DNA from: JAAYEA01 sp012689325
Lineage (GTDB): Bacteria > Chloroflexota > Anaerolineae > JAAYEA01
Length of the DNA stretch: 64,000 bases
Assembly (NCBI GenBank): GCA_036841525.1
Contig: DAITVZ010000005.1
Location: forward strand, 55,055 to 119,054
Direction: 5' to 3'
Shown: positions 1-7,907 of the stretch, in pieces
Position numbering within the stretch: position 1 is the first letter of the stretch
How the letters are laid out: each line of letters opens with the position of its first letter
Position numbers and translations under genes: made by a program
Notes under the pieces: model-generated
Seen by the model: the letters and a program-made list of their open reading frames with translations, nothing else
Database searches by the model: none
Told to the model about the DNA's origin: nothing

Positions 1-1
1 C

Positions 2-1282
2 GGCACGGCGGTCAACGCCATCGGCGACGCGCTGCAGGCGGTGTTCGGCTTTGCCGGGTCCATGCAGTGGGCCTCCGGCCTCCACGTCCTCTGGCTGGTG
101 CTCGCCGTGGGGCTCACCCGCAAGGCCGGCGCGGGCACGGTGACCGGCCTGCTCAAGGGCGCCGTCGAGTTCCTCAGCGGCAACACCCACGGCCTCCTGG
201 TGCTCCTGGTGGACCTGGTGGCGGGGCTATGCGTGGATTTGGGGATGCTCCCCTTCCGCCGCCGCGATTCGCTCCCGGCCTACGGCCTGGCCGGGGCGCT
301 GGCCTCCGCCTCCAACGTCCTGGTCTTTCAGCTTTTCGCCGCCGCCCCGGAGGACGTGCTCCGTTACGTCTGGGCCCTGGTGGCCCTCGCCGCCCTCTCG
401 GGCGTGGTGCTGGCCGGCGTGCTGGGCTACGGCTTGCTGCAGAGCCTGCGCAAGTCCGGGGTGGTCCGCGACCAGCCCGCCGCGCCGGTGCGCGCGCCGC
501 TCTACGCCGCCTTCTTGGTGGCCATGGCGGCGCTGGCCGTGGGCGGCGGGGTGATCCTGCGCCGCAACCTGCAAGGGCCGCCCAGCGTCGCCATCACCGG
601 CGACGTGGCCGCGCCCTATACCTACGCCGTCGCCGAGGGCGCCTTTGCCACGGTGGAGGCGCAACTCGCCATGCAGGGCATGGCGCGACGCTACACCGGC
701 GTGCCGCTGCGCGAGATCATCGCCCAGGCCCAGCCCGGCCCGGCGACCGCCTCCGCGGTAGTCACCGCCAGCGACGGCTATAGCTTTTTCATCTCGCGCC
801 GTGAGATCGAGTCGAACCCCGACCTCTTGCTGGCCCATTCGGGCGAGGGCGACCAGGTCGCCTACCAGATCGCCGGCGCGGAGAACTCGAAGGCTTGGGT
901 GCGCAACGTGACCGAGATCAGGCTGGTGGGCCAGGCGCTGCTGGAGGTGCGCGGCGCCGTGGATCGCCCCTTCCCCTATAATCCCGACGACTGGCAGCTC
1001 GAGATGGACAACGCCCAACTCGACCTGGGCCAGGGCGTGAAAAAGTACCAGGGCTCCGCGCTCCAGGCGGTGCTCGAGCGGTGGGAGGTCCAAGCCGGGG
1101 CCAAGACGCTGCGCTTTATCACCCGCGATGGCGCCACCGCCGAGCTGCCGCTGGCCGAGGCCCAGGGCGACGCCGACTGGCGCATCTGGACGGTCAGCGA
1201 CACGCCGAGCATGACGCTGGCGATCGCCCACGCGGGCGGCCGGGTCCTGGCACTGGACGTGGTCACGCTCGAGGTGCAATAG
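2..1282 (+). CDS. ECF transporter S-component (YkoE-like) fused to extracytoplasmic SUOX-fold-like tail, 5'-partial
   Basis: The reading frame is open to the left edge, so the true start lies outside the window (a GTG at 41 is internal). The N-terminal half is membrane-embedded: hydrophobic segments lie at about nt 65-115, 190-250, 270-330, 365-450 and 495-560. A conserved-looking stretch at nt 140-196 (TGLLKGAVEFLSGNTHG) is typical of the YkoE family of thiamin/hydroxymethylpyrimidine-type ECF substrate-binding membrane proteins. From nt 580 to the stop there are two copies of a beta-rich module that recalls a shortened sulfite-oxidase (molybdopterin) fold: G-x-PL-x-x-II, then a DGY, then KxWVxNVxEIxLV. 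No cysteine occupies the Moco-ligand place. The stop is 7 bp before the ATPase gene. Family assignment is good; the substrate is unknown. Confidence 0.72.
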   Translation, partial: GTAVNAIGDALQAVFGFAGSMQWASGLHVLWLVLAVGLTRKAGAGTVTGLLKGAVEFLSGNTHGLLVLLVDLVAGLCVDLGMLPFRRRDSLPAYGLAGALASASNVLVFQLFAAAPEDVLRYVWALVALAALSGVVLAGVLGYGLLQSLRKSGVVRDQPAAPVRAPLYAAFLVAMAALAVGGGVILRRNLQGPPSVAITGDVAAPYTYAVAEGAFATVEAQLAMQGMARRYTGVPLREIIAQAQPGPATASAVVTASDGYSFFISRREIESNPDLLLAHSGEGDQVAYQIAGAENSKAWVRNVTEIRLVGQALLEVRGAVDRPFPYNPDDWQLEMDNAQLDLGQGVKKYQGSALQAVLERWEVQAGAKTLRFITRDGATAELPLAEAQGDADWRIWTVSDTPSMTLAIAHAGGRVLALDVVTLEVQ

Positions 1283-1289
1283 CCCGGCC

Positions 1290-2771
1290 ATGATCGACAT
1301 CCGCGGCCTCACCTGGCGTTTCGACGGCGCGCCCCGCCCGGCCCTGCAGGAGATCACCCTGCGCATCGAGCCGGGCGAGCTGGTGGTGATCTCGGGCCCC
1401 AGCGGCTGCGGCAAGTCCACCCTGGCGCTGGCCATGGGCGGCTATCTCTTTCAGCAGTACCACGGCCAGGCGGAGGGGAGCGTCGAGGTGGGCGGGCTGG
1501 ACGTGCGCCAGGTCCCCATCTATCGCGCCGCCGAGATCGTCGGGCTGGTGCAGCAGAACCCCGAGAACCAGTTCTGCACCCTGAACGTGATGGACGAGCT
1601 GGCCTTTGCGCTGGAGAACCGCCGCTATCCCCCCGCCGAGATTCGCCAGCAGATCGCCTGGGCGCTGGAGGTGGTGGGCGCCGCCCACTTGCGGGACCGC
1701 GCGCTGGCGACGCTGTCCGGCGGCGAAAAGCAAAAGGTCGCCATCGCCTCCATGCTGGTGGGCCGCCCCCAGGTGCTGATCCTCGACGAGCCGACCTCCA
1801 GCCTGGACCCCGCCGCCACCCGCGCCGTGCTGGAGGCCATCGGGCGGCTGCGGCAGGAGGCGGGGCTCACCGTGGTGATCATCGAGCACAAAACCGCCTA
1901 CCTGGAGCCGCTGCGCCCGCGCCGCATCCTCATGCGCGAGGGGCGGATCGTCCCTGGCGGCGGCGCCGCTGCCCTGCGCGCCGAGGTCGCCTGGCCCCCC
2001 GCCCGCCCGCCCGCTGCCCGCGCCCCCGGCGCCGAGCCGCTGGTGCGGGTGGAGGGGCTCTCCTTCGCCCACGGGGAGGCCCCTGTGCTGCGCGAGGTTA
2101 GCCTGGCGGTCTATCCGGGCGAGCTGGTGGCGGTGATGGGGCGCAACGGCTCGGGCAAGACCACGCTGCTGCGTTGCCTGCTGGGGCTGGCCAAGCCCAC
2201 CGCCGGCGAGGTGCGGGTGGCGGGCCGCGACGTCCGCCGCACGCCGGTCTCGACGCTGGCCCGCGACGTGGGGCTGATCTTTCAGAACCCCGACCACCAG
2301 ATCTTTGCCGATAGCGTCTGGGCGGAGGCGGTTTTCGCGCCCTATAACCTGGGACTCGCCGACGGGGCGGACGCCCGCGCCGAGGCGCTGCTGGCCGATT
2401 ACGGCCTGCTCCCCTATCGCGACCAGCACCCCTACCGGCTGAGCTATGGGGAGAAGCGGCGGCTCAACCTGGCCGCGGTCCTCTCCTACGCGCCGCCGGT
2501 GCTGCTGCTGGACGAGGTGCTGGTGGGGCAGGACCCCGCCAACGCCGCCTTTCTGTTGGGCCAACTGACCCAATTGGCGGCGGCGGGGCGCGCCATCGTC
2601 CACGTCACCCACGACCCGCTGACCACCCTGCGCTACGCCGACCGGCTGGTCTTTCTGGACGACGGCCGGGTCATCGTGGACGACGCGCCGGAAGCGGCCT
2701 TTGCCCGGCTGGAGGCAACGGGCTACCAGCCCTACCTGCCCCTGTACGATCTGCCCGCGGGGGAGGGTTAG
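1290..2771 (+). CDS. ECF transporter ATPase with two fused ABC domains (YkoD/EcfA1A2-like)
   Basis: This 493-residue protein carries two complete ABC ATPase domains in tandem and would power the ECF transporter from the cytoplasmic face. Domain 1 has Walker A GPSGCGKST at residues 36-44, signature LSGGEKQK near 143 and Walker B LILDEPTSSLD near 162. Domain 2 has GRNGSGKTT near 284, a variant signature LSYGEKRR near 384, and VLLLDEVLVGQD near 403, where the usual DEP is DEV. A proline/alanine-rich linker (about 232-250) joins them. The ATG start is 7 bp after the S-component stop and the stop is 2 bp before the EcfT start, so the three genes form one operon in S-A-T order. Fused double ATPases are known for YkoD-type systems. 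The assignment is firm. Confidence 0.93.
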   Translation: MIDIRGLTWRFDGAPRPALQEITLRIEPGELVVISGPSGCGKSTLALAMGGYLFQQYHGQAEGSVEVGGLDVRQVPIYRAAEIVGLVQQNPENQFCTLNVMDELAFALENRRYPPAEIRQQIAWALEVVGAAHLRDRALATLSGGEKQKVAIASMLVGRPQVLILDEPTSSLDPAATRAVLEAIGRLRQEAGLTVVIIEHKTAYLEPLRPRRILMREGRIVPGGGAAALRAEVAWPPARPPAARAPGAEPLVRVEGLSFAHGEAPVLREVSLAVYPGELVAVMGRNGSGKTTLLRCLLGLAKPTAGEVRVAGRDVRRTPVSTLARDVGLIFQNPDHQIFADSVWAEAVFAPYNLGLADGADARAEALLADYGLLPYRDQHPYRLSYGEKRRLNLAAVLSYAPPVLLLDEVLVGQDPANAAFLLGQLTQLAAAGRAIVHVTHDPLTTLRYADRLVFLDDGRVIVDDAPEAAFARLEATGYQPYLPLYDLPAGEG

Positions 2772-2773
2772 CC

Positions 2774-3565
2774 ATGGCCCGCCAGCGTCTGGCCTATCGC
2801 CCCGGCCGCTCCTGGCTGCACCGGCTGCACCCGCTGGTCAAGCTGGGCTGGCTGGCGCTCCTGAGCTTGGCCCTGTTCGTGGCGCCGACGGGCGCGCTGG
2901 TGGCCGTGACACTGGCCGTGGCCCTGCTGGCGCTCTGGGCGACCGGCCTGCGCTCCTGGCGCGAGTTCCCCGGCCTGCGGCTGCTGCTCCCCACCTGCGC
3001 CCTGCTCTTTGTCCTGCAGGCGCTCTTTCGGCGCGAGGGCGAGGTGGTGGTGCGCCTCTGGCCCTTTGGCGGCGGCGCCCTGCCGGTGACTGACGCCGGG
3101 CTCGCGGTGGGCTGGCTGATCAGCGGGCGGTTCCTCGCTATCATCCTGCTCAGCTATGCCTTGCTGCTCAGCACCGAGCCGAACGACCTGGCCTACGCGC
3201 TCATGGCGGCAGGGCTCCCCTACCGCTATGGCTTTATGCTGGTCACGGCGCTGCGGCTGATGCCGATTTTCGAGTTGGAGGGGAACACGGTCTATGACGC
3301 GCAGCTCGCTCGGGGCGTGCGCTACGACGCCCGCTCGCCCCTGCGGCTGCTGACGCTGCTGCGGCGGCTGCTCTTGCCGCTGCTGGTCTCGGCGTTGGGC
3401 AAGGTGGACGCGCTGGCCGTCTCCATGGAGGGGCGCGGCTTTGGGCAATACCCCGACCGGACCTTTCTCCGCGAGGTGCGGATGTCGCGGCGGGATTGGT
3501 GGGCGGCGGCGTGGCTGGCGCTGGCCGCGGTGGCGCTGGTCGTCTGGTGGGTCTCGGGAGGATGA
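2774..3565 (+). CDS. ecfT: ECF transporter transmembrane protein EcfT (CbiQ/YkoC family)
   Basis: This 263-residue integral membrane scaffold would couple the two ATPase domains to the S-component. Hydrophobic segments lie at about residues 20-60, 70-85, 105-135, 190-215 and 240-260. The two cytoplasmic coupling motifs typical of EcfT are visible: an Ala-Arg-Gly motif in ARGVRYDARSP (about 178) and a second Arg-Gly in SMEGRGFG (about 216). The start is 2 bp after the ATPase stop. After the stop comes a 26-bp inverted repeat and then the Fe-S oxidoreductase gene on the same strand. Confidence 0.92.
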   Translation: MARQRLAYRPGRSWLHRLHPLVKLGWLALLSLALFVAPTGALVAVTLAVALLALWATGLRSWREFPGLRLLLPTCALLFVLQALFRREGEVVVRLWPFGGGALPVTDAGLAVGWLISGRFLAIILLSYALLLSTEPNDLAYALMAAGLPYRYGFMLVTALRLMPIFELEGNTVYDAQLARGVRYDARSPLRLLTLLRRLLLPLLVSALGKVDALAVSMEGRGFGQYPDRTFLREVRMSRRDWWAAAWLALAAVALVVWWVSGG

Positions 3566-3568
3566 GAA

Positions 3569-3640
3569 CCACGAAACACACGAAAAACACGAAAATAGAA
3601 CAGGCCCGTCCTGATTTCGTGTGTTTCGTGTGTTTCGTGG
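3569..3640. repeat. 26-bp imperfect inverted repeat (CCACGAAACACACGAAA type)
   Basis: The arms at 3569-3594 and 3615-3640 are complementary except at one position, with a 20-nt loop. The arms are themselves built of short ACACGAAA units. The element fills the only gap between ecfT and the Fe-S oxidoreductase gene. A degenerate copy lies at 5593-5665. RNA from either strand would form a long hairpin, so it could act in mRNA processing or partial termination, or be a non-autonomous repeat. Confidence 0.85.
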
Positions 3641-3667
3641 TGGATAAGCGTTCATAAGCGAGGCGGC

Positions 3668-5584
3668 ATGATCTTTTGGGAAGAGCTGGTCCATTCGATT
3701 GGCATGTACCCGCTGCTGTACCTGGCGCTCTTGGCGGCGCTGGGGATCGCGGCGGCGGCGCTGACGCGCGCGGCGATCTGGTGGGCGCGGGGGCGGCCGG
3801 CCGGGCGGCGCGGCCAGGTCGGGCGCCGGCTGGCGCGGGTCGTGACCATCGCGCTGGCGCACCAGCGGGCGCTCCGGCGCCCCTTGGGCGGCGTCATGCA
3901 CCTGCTGATCATGGGCGGGGCGCTCCTTTGGGGCGCGGCCACCCTGCTGACTCATTATGTTTATGTCAACGGCGACCTCTTCGAGGCCGCGGGGCCAGCG
4001 CACCTGGCCTCCGACCTGGGGCTGCTGGCCCTGCTGGTCGGGCTGATCCTGGCCGTCGCGCGCCGCCTCGCCCGCCAGGTCCCCCACCGCGCCGAGGATG
4101 GCGCCGTGCTGGGGCTGGGCTTGGGGCTCGCGCTGATCGCCTGGTTCGCCGAGGGGCTCTTTATCCGCCTGGCCGATCCACCCTGGGCGGAGAGCGCCTT
4201 TCTCAGCGGCCTCGTGGCCAAGGCGCTCAAGGACGGCTCGCCCGACCTGGCCCGCTCGCTCTATGCCTGGACCTGGCAGCTCTTGCACGCCGGTTTCATC
4301 GCGCTGCTCGCCTGGCTCCCGCTGACCAAGCTGCGCCACCTGGTGGCCGCGCCGGTGGCGGTCTATGCGGGCAACCTGGAGCCGCCCGCTCGCTGGGAGG
4401 CGCTGGACCTTGAGGATGAGGCGGCGCCGCTGGGGATCGGCGAGGCGGCGGACCTGACCTGGAAGTCGCGCCTGGACGCCGACGCCTGCACCCGCTGCGG
4501 GCGCTGCACCGCCGCCTGCCCCGCCCAGCGCGCCGGGCAGGGGCTGGACCCCTATACCGTGCTGATGGCCGCCGCGCCAGACGCTTCCGGCCAATCCCTG
4601 GCCGAGCGGGCCGGCGGCGAGGCGATCTGGGCCTGCACCGCCTGCCTGGCCTGCGAGACGGTCTGCCCGGTGAGCGCCGAGCCGCTGCGGATCATCGCCG
4701 GGCTGCGCCGCCAGCAGGTGCTGGCCACGGGCCAGTTCCCGCCGCACCTGCAAGAGGTCTGCCGAGGGCTGGAGCGCCAGGGCAACCCCTGGGCGCTGGC
4801 CGCGGACCTGCGGCTCCCGCTGGACGCGCCGACCTTGGCTCCTGGCGACCAGACCGACGTGCTGCTGTGGGTCGGCTGCGCGGGCGCTTATGACCCGGAG
4901 GCCCACGCCGCCACCGAGGCGCTGGTCCGCATCTTGCGCGCGGCGGGGGTAGATTTCGCCACGCTGGGCGAAGACGAGCGCTGCTGCGGCGACGCGGCGC
5001 GTCGCATCGGCAGCGAGGACCTCTGGCAGAGCCTGGCGCGGGAGAACATCGCCGCGCTGCAGGCCCGGCGCTTTCGGCGAATCGTGACCCTCTGCCCGCA
5101 CGGGTATAACACCCTTGCCCACGAGTACCCGCAGCTCGGCGGCGAGTTCGCGGTGCGGCACGCCACGTCCTTCGTGGCCGAGCTGCTGGCCCAGGGCCGG
5201 CTCCGCTTGCGGCCAGCCTCCGGCGAGCCGGTCGCCGTGGCCTACCAGGACCCCTGCACCCTGGGGCGCGGGCCGGACGCCGCCGCCCCGGCGCGGGCGC
5301 TCTTGGCGGCGCTGCCTGGGGTGCGGCTGGCCGAGCTGTCGCCCGCGGGCCGGGAGGCGCTCTGCTGCGGCGGCGGGGGCGGCCAGGCCTGGATGGAGCG
5401 CCCGGCGGGGCAGCGGGTCAACGCGCTGCGCGCCCAGGACGTGGCCGAAAGCGGGGCGGCGCTCTGCGCCACGGCCTGCCCCTATTGCCAGCAGATGCTG
5501 CGCGAGTCGCTGGCCGACCTGCCGCAGCCCATCCCCGCGCGTGACGTCATCGCGCTGGTGGCCGAGGCGCTGGATGTGGAGTAG
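3668..5584 (+). CDS. Membrane-bound Fe-S oxidoreductase with CCG domains (HdrD/GlpC/LutA-like)
   Basis: A 638-residue protein in three parts. Residues 1-235 are a multi-helix membrane domain resembling the cytochrome b (NarI-like) part of respiratory complexes. Residues 274-336 hold two ferredoxin-type cluster motifs, with cysteines at 274, 277, 280, 284 and 323, 326, 329, 333. The C-terminal half has two CCG domains (CCGDAARR near 439; CCGGGGGQ near 566), as in heterodisulfide reductase and lactate/glycolate oxidase subunits. It would pass electrons between membrane quinones and a cytoplasmic or cluster-bound partner; the substrate cannot be read from sequence. It is separated from ecfT by about 100 bp holding an inverted repeat, so readthrough from the transporter operon is plausible. 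Confidence 0.85.
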   Translation: MIFWEELVHSIGMYPLLYLALLAALGIAAAALTRAAIWWARGRPAGRRGQVGRRLARVVTIALAHQRALRRPLGGVMHLLIMGGALLWGAATLLTHYVYVNGDLFEAAGPAHLASDLGLLALLVGLILAVARRLARQVPHRAEDGAVLGLGLGLALIAWFAEGLFIRLADPPWAESAFLSGLVAKALKDGSPDLARSLYAWTWQLLHAGFIALLAWLPLTKLRHLVAAPVAVYAGNLEPPARWEALDLEDEAAPLGIGEAADLTWKSRLDADACTRCGRCTAACPAQRAGQGLDPYTVLMAAAPDASGQSLAERAGGEAIWACTACLACETVCPVSAEPLRIIAGLRRQQVLATGQFPPHLQEVCRGLERQGNPWALAADLRLPLDAPTLAPGDQTDVLLWVGCAGAYDPEAHAATEALVRILRAAGVDFATLGEDERCCGDAARRIGSEDLWQSLARENIAALQARRFRRIVTLCPHGYNTLAHEYPQLGGEFAVRHATSFVAELLAQGRLRLRPASGEPVAVAYQDPCTLGRGPDAAAPARALLAALPGVRLAELSPAGREALCCGGGGGQAWMERPAGQRVNALRAQDVAESGAALCATACPYCQQMLRESLADLPQPIPARDVIALVAEALDVE

Positions 5585-5592
5585 GAGAATAA

Positions 5593-5665
5593 ACCACGAA
5601 ACAGACGAAATACGCGAAATAGGAACCAGCCCGGCCTTTTTTCGTGTGGTTCGTGCATTTCGGGG
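5593..5665. repeat. Degenerate second copy of the CCACGAAAC inverted repeat
   Basis: The left arm (5593-5619) shares ACCACGAAACA and ACGAAA units with the element at 3569-3640. The right arm (5637-5665) pairs only in part, as TTTTTCGTGTGGTTCGTG. It lies in the 142-bp gap between the Fe-S oxidoreductase and the c-type heme protein, the same kind of position as the first copy. Confidence 0.65.
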
Positions 5666-5726
5666 TTCCAGTTCCTGGTGTTTGCAGGTTTGGCGGCGAA
5701 TCATATCCCAGCTTGAGGGTAACGAC

Positions 5727-6569
5727 ATGACGAATAATCGTTGGTGGGTCATCGGGTTTGCCGCGCTGGTGGGCCTCTTGGTGGGCGTGGCGCTGACCGG
5801 CTGGCAGGTGCTGCCCGCCAAAGAGATGGCCGCGCGAGCCACCTGCGCCGATTGCCACGACCTCCACGGCGCCATCGAGCTGGAGGAAGCGCCCTTCCAG
5901 TCGCAGGTCTGGCTGCTGGGCGACGTGCCCAGCACCGCCTACTTTTTTGTTAACGACCTCTTTCCGCTGGCCAACCAGCAGCGCGGCGACCAGATCGCCC
6001 TGCCCGAGCTACTGGCCCGATATGGCGTGACCGAGTTCGAGCGGGTGGCCCTGCAATCGCTGGATGGCGGCCTGGTGGTGATCGAACGCCAGTACGTCAC
6101 CGCCGAGTCGGCGCTGGTCCCCTACCTGGAGGGGCTGCGCTTCCGCGACGAGAACCAGCACGAGTCCACCTGGCTCAAGGGCGTGCGCTGGATCATCGTG
6201 GCGGGCGCGGAGGCGCCGCTGACCGTGGACGGCGCGTCCACCTCGCTGGGACGGCTGATGCTGGGCGGGATCGAGAACGTGGCGGAGGGAAGCGGCCAGG
6301 CGATGTTCAAGAGCCCGCTGGACGAGCAGATCTACAAGGCCATCTATACCCACGTCCACCCAGGCGCGCCGCTGCGCCGCGCGCTGGCCCACCCCGGCTT
6401 TGCCACGCTGCGCGTCTCCACGACCGGCGGCGAGGTCCGCGAGCTGGGCTATGACATCGCGCGGGACGCCGTGCTGATCCGGCTGGGGAAAGAGTTGGTG
6501 CTGGCCCTGCCCAACGCGGCCAGCCGCGACTGGGTAACCGGCGTCGCGTCCATCGAGTCCATCCCCTGA
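5727..6569 (+). CDS. Secreted/anchored monoheme c-type protein with SUOX-fold-like C-terminal region
   Basis: The frame is open far upstream, but the ATG at 5727 follows a GAGGG ribosome site and begins a signal anchor (hydrophobic residues 7-25), giving 280 residues. A single heme-c motif CADCH lies at residues 40-44, directly after the membrane segment, so the heme would sit outside the cytoplasmic membrane. The remainder is beta-rich and includes a stretch with the KGVRWIIVAG-type ending seen in the other small sulfite-oxidase-like modules of this locus. It follows the membrane Fe-S oxidoreductase and is 10 bp before the lipoprotein gene, so an electron-acceptor role for that oxidoreductase is a reasonable inference. 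No second CxxCH is present. Confidence 0.7.
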   Translation: MTNNRWWVIGFAALVGLLVGVALTGWQVLPAKEMAARATCADCHDLHGAIELEEAPFQSQVWLLGDVPSTAYFFVNDLFPLANQQRGDQIALPELLARYGVTEFERVALQSLDGGLVVIERQYVTAESALVPYLEGLRFRDENQHESTWLKGVRWIIVAGAEAPLTVDGASTSLGRLMLGGIENVAEGSGQAMFKSPLDEQIYKAIYTHVHPGAPLRRALAHPGFATLRVSTTGGEVRELGYDIARDAVLIRLGKELVLALPNAASRDWVTGVASIESIP

Positions 6570-6579
6570 GGAGAAGCGC

Positions 6580-7707
6580 ATGAGAAAGCTGACCCTGATC
6601 GCCCTGCTGCTCGCGCTGGCGCTGGCGGGGTGCGCGCCGGCCTGGCAGCTCACCCTGACCGGCGGCGACGCGCCCGTCGTTTTCGACGCGGCGGCCTGGA
6701 AGGCGCTCGCCGAGGAGCTGCCCGACCCTGACCGCGAGGATGCACTGCGCCTGGAGCAAGTGCTCTGGGAGGCGGGTTTCCCGGCGGTGGAGCGCGTCGC
6801 CGTGGGCGGGACCAGCTATGACTGGAACGACCTGCACGACAGCGCCTGGCTCACCCGCCGCGGCGCGCTAGAGCTGGGCGAGGCCAAGGTCGAGCTGGGC
6901 CCGGCGAGCGAGCTGGCCGTGACGCCGCCGGCGCTGCTGGCCCAGGCGGAGGCGTCCATCACCGACATCGCCCCCACCATCGCCCAGGCGCTGGGGGTGC
7001 CCGCCCCCGCCCAGGCCACCGGCCGCGCCCTGACCGCCGAGCGGGCCCCGCACGTGGCGCTGGTCTACCTGGACGGGTTCGGCTACCTGCGCTATCAGGA
7101 GGCCCGCGCCGCCGGGTGGATCCCCAACCTGGCCGCGCTGGGGGAGCCGCTCTGCGCGTTGACGGTCTATCCCTCGGCCACGCGCAACGCCACCGCCGCG
7201 CTGCTCACCGGCGCGCCGCCGATCATCAACGGGGTGCGGGACCGCGACCTGCGCACCACCGAGGCCGAGACGATCCTCGACGTGCTCAAAGAGGCGGGGC
7301 GCAGCAATCAGGTGGTGGAGGGGAACGCGCTCGCCTTTAACCTGCGCAACGCCACCTTCAAGCTCTCCGGGGACGTCGATGGCGACGAGAACACCGACGA
7401 TGAGGTGCTGGCGAATACGCTGGCCGTGCTCGAAGGGGGAATGCCCGATCTTCTGTTTGCCCACTTCCACGGCATCGACGACGCCGGGCACGGCGATGGG
7501 CCGGATAGCCCCGTGGAGATCGCGCGGATTCAGGAGGCCGACCGCGGGCTGGGCGAGATCATCCAGCGGCTCCCCTCAGGGACGCTGCTCATTGTCTTTG
7601 CCGACCACGGCATGCGGGCGGTGCAAGAGGATGAGCGCCAGGGCAACCACGGCACCCTCCTGGCGCGGGACATGTTCATCCCGATCATCCTGTATCGTTG
7701 TCCATAG
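6580..7707 (+). CDS. Lipoprotein with alkaline-phosphatase-superfamily (phosphodiesterase-like) domain
   Basis: A 375-residue protein with a lipoprotein signal (LAGC, Cys18). Residues 20-110 form a short beta-rich module like the SUOX-fold-like domains of its neighbours. Residues 155-375 match the alkaline phosphatase superfamily closely, in the type I phosphodiesterase branch. Metal and nucleophile candidates are D165 (YLDGFGY), T201 (YPSATRN), D300/D301 and H304 (HGIDDAGH), D342-H343 (FADHGM) and H357 (GNHGT), so a full two-metal set appears intact. It would act on the outer face of the membrane. The start is 10 bp after the heme protein stop, hence the same operon. The substrate is unknown; a phospho-ester of an imported cofactor is only a guess. 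Confidence 0.8.
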   Translation: MRKLTLIALLLALALAGCAPAWQLTLTGGDAPVVFDAAAWKALAEELPDPDREDALRLEQVLWEAGFPAVERVAVGGTSYDWNDLHDSAWLTRRGALELGEAKVELGPASELAVTPPALLAQAEASITDIAPTIAQALGVPAPAQATGRALTAERAPHVALVYLDGFGYLRYQEARAAGWIPNLAALGEPLCALTVYPSATRNATAALLTGAPPIINGVRDRDLRTTEAETILDVLKEAGRSNQVVEGNALAFNLRNATFKLSGDVDGDENTDDEVLANTLAVLEGGMPDLLFAHFHGIDDAGHGDGPDSPVEIARIQEADRGLGEIIQRLPSGTLLIVFADHGMRAVQEDERQGNHGTLLARDMFIPIILYRCP

Positions 7708-7714
7708 GGGAAAT

Positions 7715-7843
7715 CCACCGCAGAGGCGCGGAGTACGCAGAGAAAAAACTGGGCCGCAGCCGAGGAGATTCGCAGCCCTCGACCGCCAGAGATCGTCTCC
7801 CTCCTGCTCCGTCTCGCTCCGCGCTCTCTGCGTCTCGGCGGCG
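7715..7843. repeat. Dispersed-type imperfect inverted repeat (CCACCGCAGAGGCGC... type)
   Basis: The left arm (7715-7742, ending ACGCAGAG) and right arm (about 7820-7843, CTCTGCGT followed by CTCGGCGGCG) are partly complementary. It lies between two convergent genes, just before the terminator of the minus-strand gene. It is a different family from the CCACGAAAC repeats 2-4 kb upstream but similar in build: short A/G-rich units that mirror each other. Confidence 0.6.
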
Positions 7844-7857
7844 CATTTCCCGGCAAC

Positions 7858-7890
7858 AAAAAGAGGCCCCCGTGATGCTGCGGGGGCCTC
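7858..7890 (-). terminator. Intrinsic terminator of the minus-strand SUOX-like lipoprotein gene
   Basis: A 10-bp GC-rich stem (7863-7872 with 7881-7890, GAGGCCCCCG) and 8-nt loop are followed, on the minus strand, by a run of five Ts (7862-7858). It starts 18 bp after the stop codon at 7908. Confidence 0.88.
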
Positions 7891-7907
7891 TGTCTTGAGC
7901 GGTAGGG

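Noticed and set aside
5115..5726. Upstream extension of the heme-protein frame
   Set aside because: It overlaps the Fe-S oxidoreductase in another frame and gives an Arg/Pro/Ser-rich translation; the ATG at 5727 has a ribosome site and starts a signal anchor.
2768..5935. A 1,055-codon minus-strand open frame opposite ecfT and the Fe-S oxidoreductase gene
   Set aside because: The plus-strand genes have clear motifs, ribosome sites and operon spacing; the antisense product is compositional noise.
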